Positions 5,059-5,629 of a stretch of 5,629 nucleotides of DNA are shown one piece after another; position 1 is the first letter of the stretch; each line of letters begins with the position of its first letter. The notes under the pieces are model-generated. The model was not told the origin of the DNA and did no database searches. It saw nothing but the letters and a program-made list of their open reading frames with translations. The stretch is from Domibacillus sp. GTDB lineage: Bacteria > Bacillota > Bacilli > Bacillales > Domibacillaceae. The position numbers were made by a program, and so were the translations under genes. The stretch lies in NCBI GenBank assembly GCA_031177795.1, contig JAPSKG010000151.1, positions 1 to 5,629 on the forward strand, in the 5' to 3' direction.

Positions 5059-5629
5059 ACGGAGGAAGTTTCTTTTCCGAAAATGTTAATTAGTGTAGTG
5101 GTCATTGTATGTTCTTTTTCAAGGCTGTATTGCTCCAGGCGTTTTTTCCACTTGTTTCGTTCAATGTCGCTATCGATAATGGCGGTTATCTGCAATTCAA
5201 CAGGCAGGTCATCTGTTAACTCATAAATAAGCTCCCGTTTTTTTAAATAATCCGCGTTAAACTCTTCCTGGCCGGGCAAAGCCCCTGAAATAAAGACAGG
5301 CAACTCCTTTTCGAGAACTTCGCTCACAGTAATGCCGCCCGGTTTCGTAATAATCGCTGAGGCTTCTTCATAGAACCGGTTCATTTCTTCGCGGCTGCTC
5401 ATGTAAGGAAGCGCCTTAATGCTTGGATTGCGAAATGCCTCAACTTGAGCTCTTAGCTTTTTATTGTGACCACATAAAACTTTGTATGTGTAAGAAAGAG
5501 AAGATTCATTTAAATGAATAAGAAGTTTTTCCAATTGTCCAAGCCCGCTGTTCCCTCCTGCTACAAGAATAGAGCGGTGTTTAGCCCTTGCATGGTCAAC
5601 TTCAAAAGAAGGGTGAACAGGAATTCCTG
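5049..5629 (-). CDS. GT28 (MGDG synthase/MurG-type) glycosyltransferase, C-terminal part, truncated by right edge
   Basis: The frame is open to the right edge. About 192 C-terminal residues are visible, roughly half of a 360-390-residue family member. The fragment starts GIPVHPSFE, then a beta strand and glycine loop (ILVAGGNSGLG) that opens the nucleotide-sugar-binding C-terminal domain. The donor-site motif ITKPGGITVSE and then PGQEEFNADYL follow. This matches the MGDG synthase/UgtP group, which transfers sugar from a UDP-sugar to diacylglycerol at the membrane to make glycolipids and the lipoteichoic-acid anchor. B. subtilis UgtP has very similar TKPGGIT.SE and PGQE.NA blocks. MurG is the related alternative but less like this. 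The lipid acceptor is inferred. A TTG at 5532-5534 is not a credible start, since family sequence continues upstream of it. The gene lies upstream of, and parallel to, the DedA gene. Confidence 0.88.
   Translation of the reverse strand, partial: GIPVHPSFEVDHARAKHRSILVAGGNSGLGQLEKLLIHLNESSLSYTYKVLCGHNKKLRAQVEAFRNPSIKALPYMSSREEMNRFYEEASAIITKPGGITVSEVLEKELPVFISGALPGQEEFNADYLKKRELIYELTDDLPVELQITAIIDSDIERNKWKKRLEQYSLEKEHTMTTTLINIFGKETSSVPL

Noticed and set aside
5532..5534. TTG as start of the glycosyltransferase
   Set aside because: Family-like sequence (ILVAGGNSGLG) continues upstream in the same frame to the window edge, so the gene is truncated by the window, not short.

Overview
The window looks like chromosomal DNA from a low-to-moderate GC, Gram-positive Bacillota, most likely Bacillaceae. 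The reasons are purine-rich Shine-Dalgarno sites (AAGGAG, GAGGTGAT), sigma-A-like and sigma-W-like promoter hexamers, compact U-tailed terminators, and protein families typical of Bacillus relatives. I see no mobile element, tRNA, rRNA or CRISPR array.

Layout from left to right: (1) the 3' part of a polyamine aminopropyltransferase (spermidine synthase) gene on the + strand, cut by the left edge, with a terminator over its stop codon; (2) a 60-codon coiled-coil small protein on the - strand, sharing a bidirectional terminator region with it; (3) a 35-codon single-span membrane miniprotein on the - strand, with its own sigma-A-type promoter, strong ribosome binding site and terminator; (4) cardiolipin synthase on the - strand; (5) a divergent + strand unit of a 53-codon unknown ORF and a diacylglycerol-kinase-family lipid kinase, preceded by a textbook ECF sigma-W-type promoter (TGAAAC, 16 nt, CGTATA); (6) a DedA-family membrane protein on the - strand, with its own extended -10 promoter; (7) the C-terminal part of an MGDG-synthase/MurG-type (GT28) glycosyltransferase on the - strand, cut by the right edge.

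The common theme is the cell membrane. Cardiolipin synthase, a lipid kinase, a DedA transporter (a family that includes undecaprenyl-phosphate flippases) and a probable lipid glycosyltransferase lie within about 4 kb, although most appear to be separate transcription units. The least ordinary points are the sigma-W-like promoter driving a lipid kinase operon and the two small ORFs of unknown function. All functional assignments are from motif recognition in the sequence; no database search was run.
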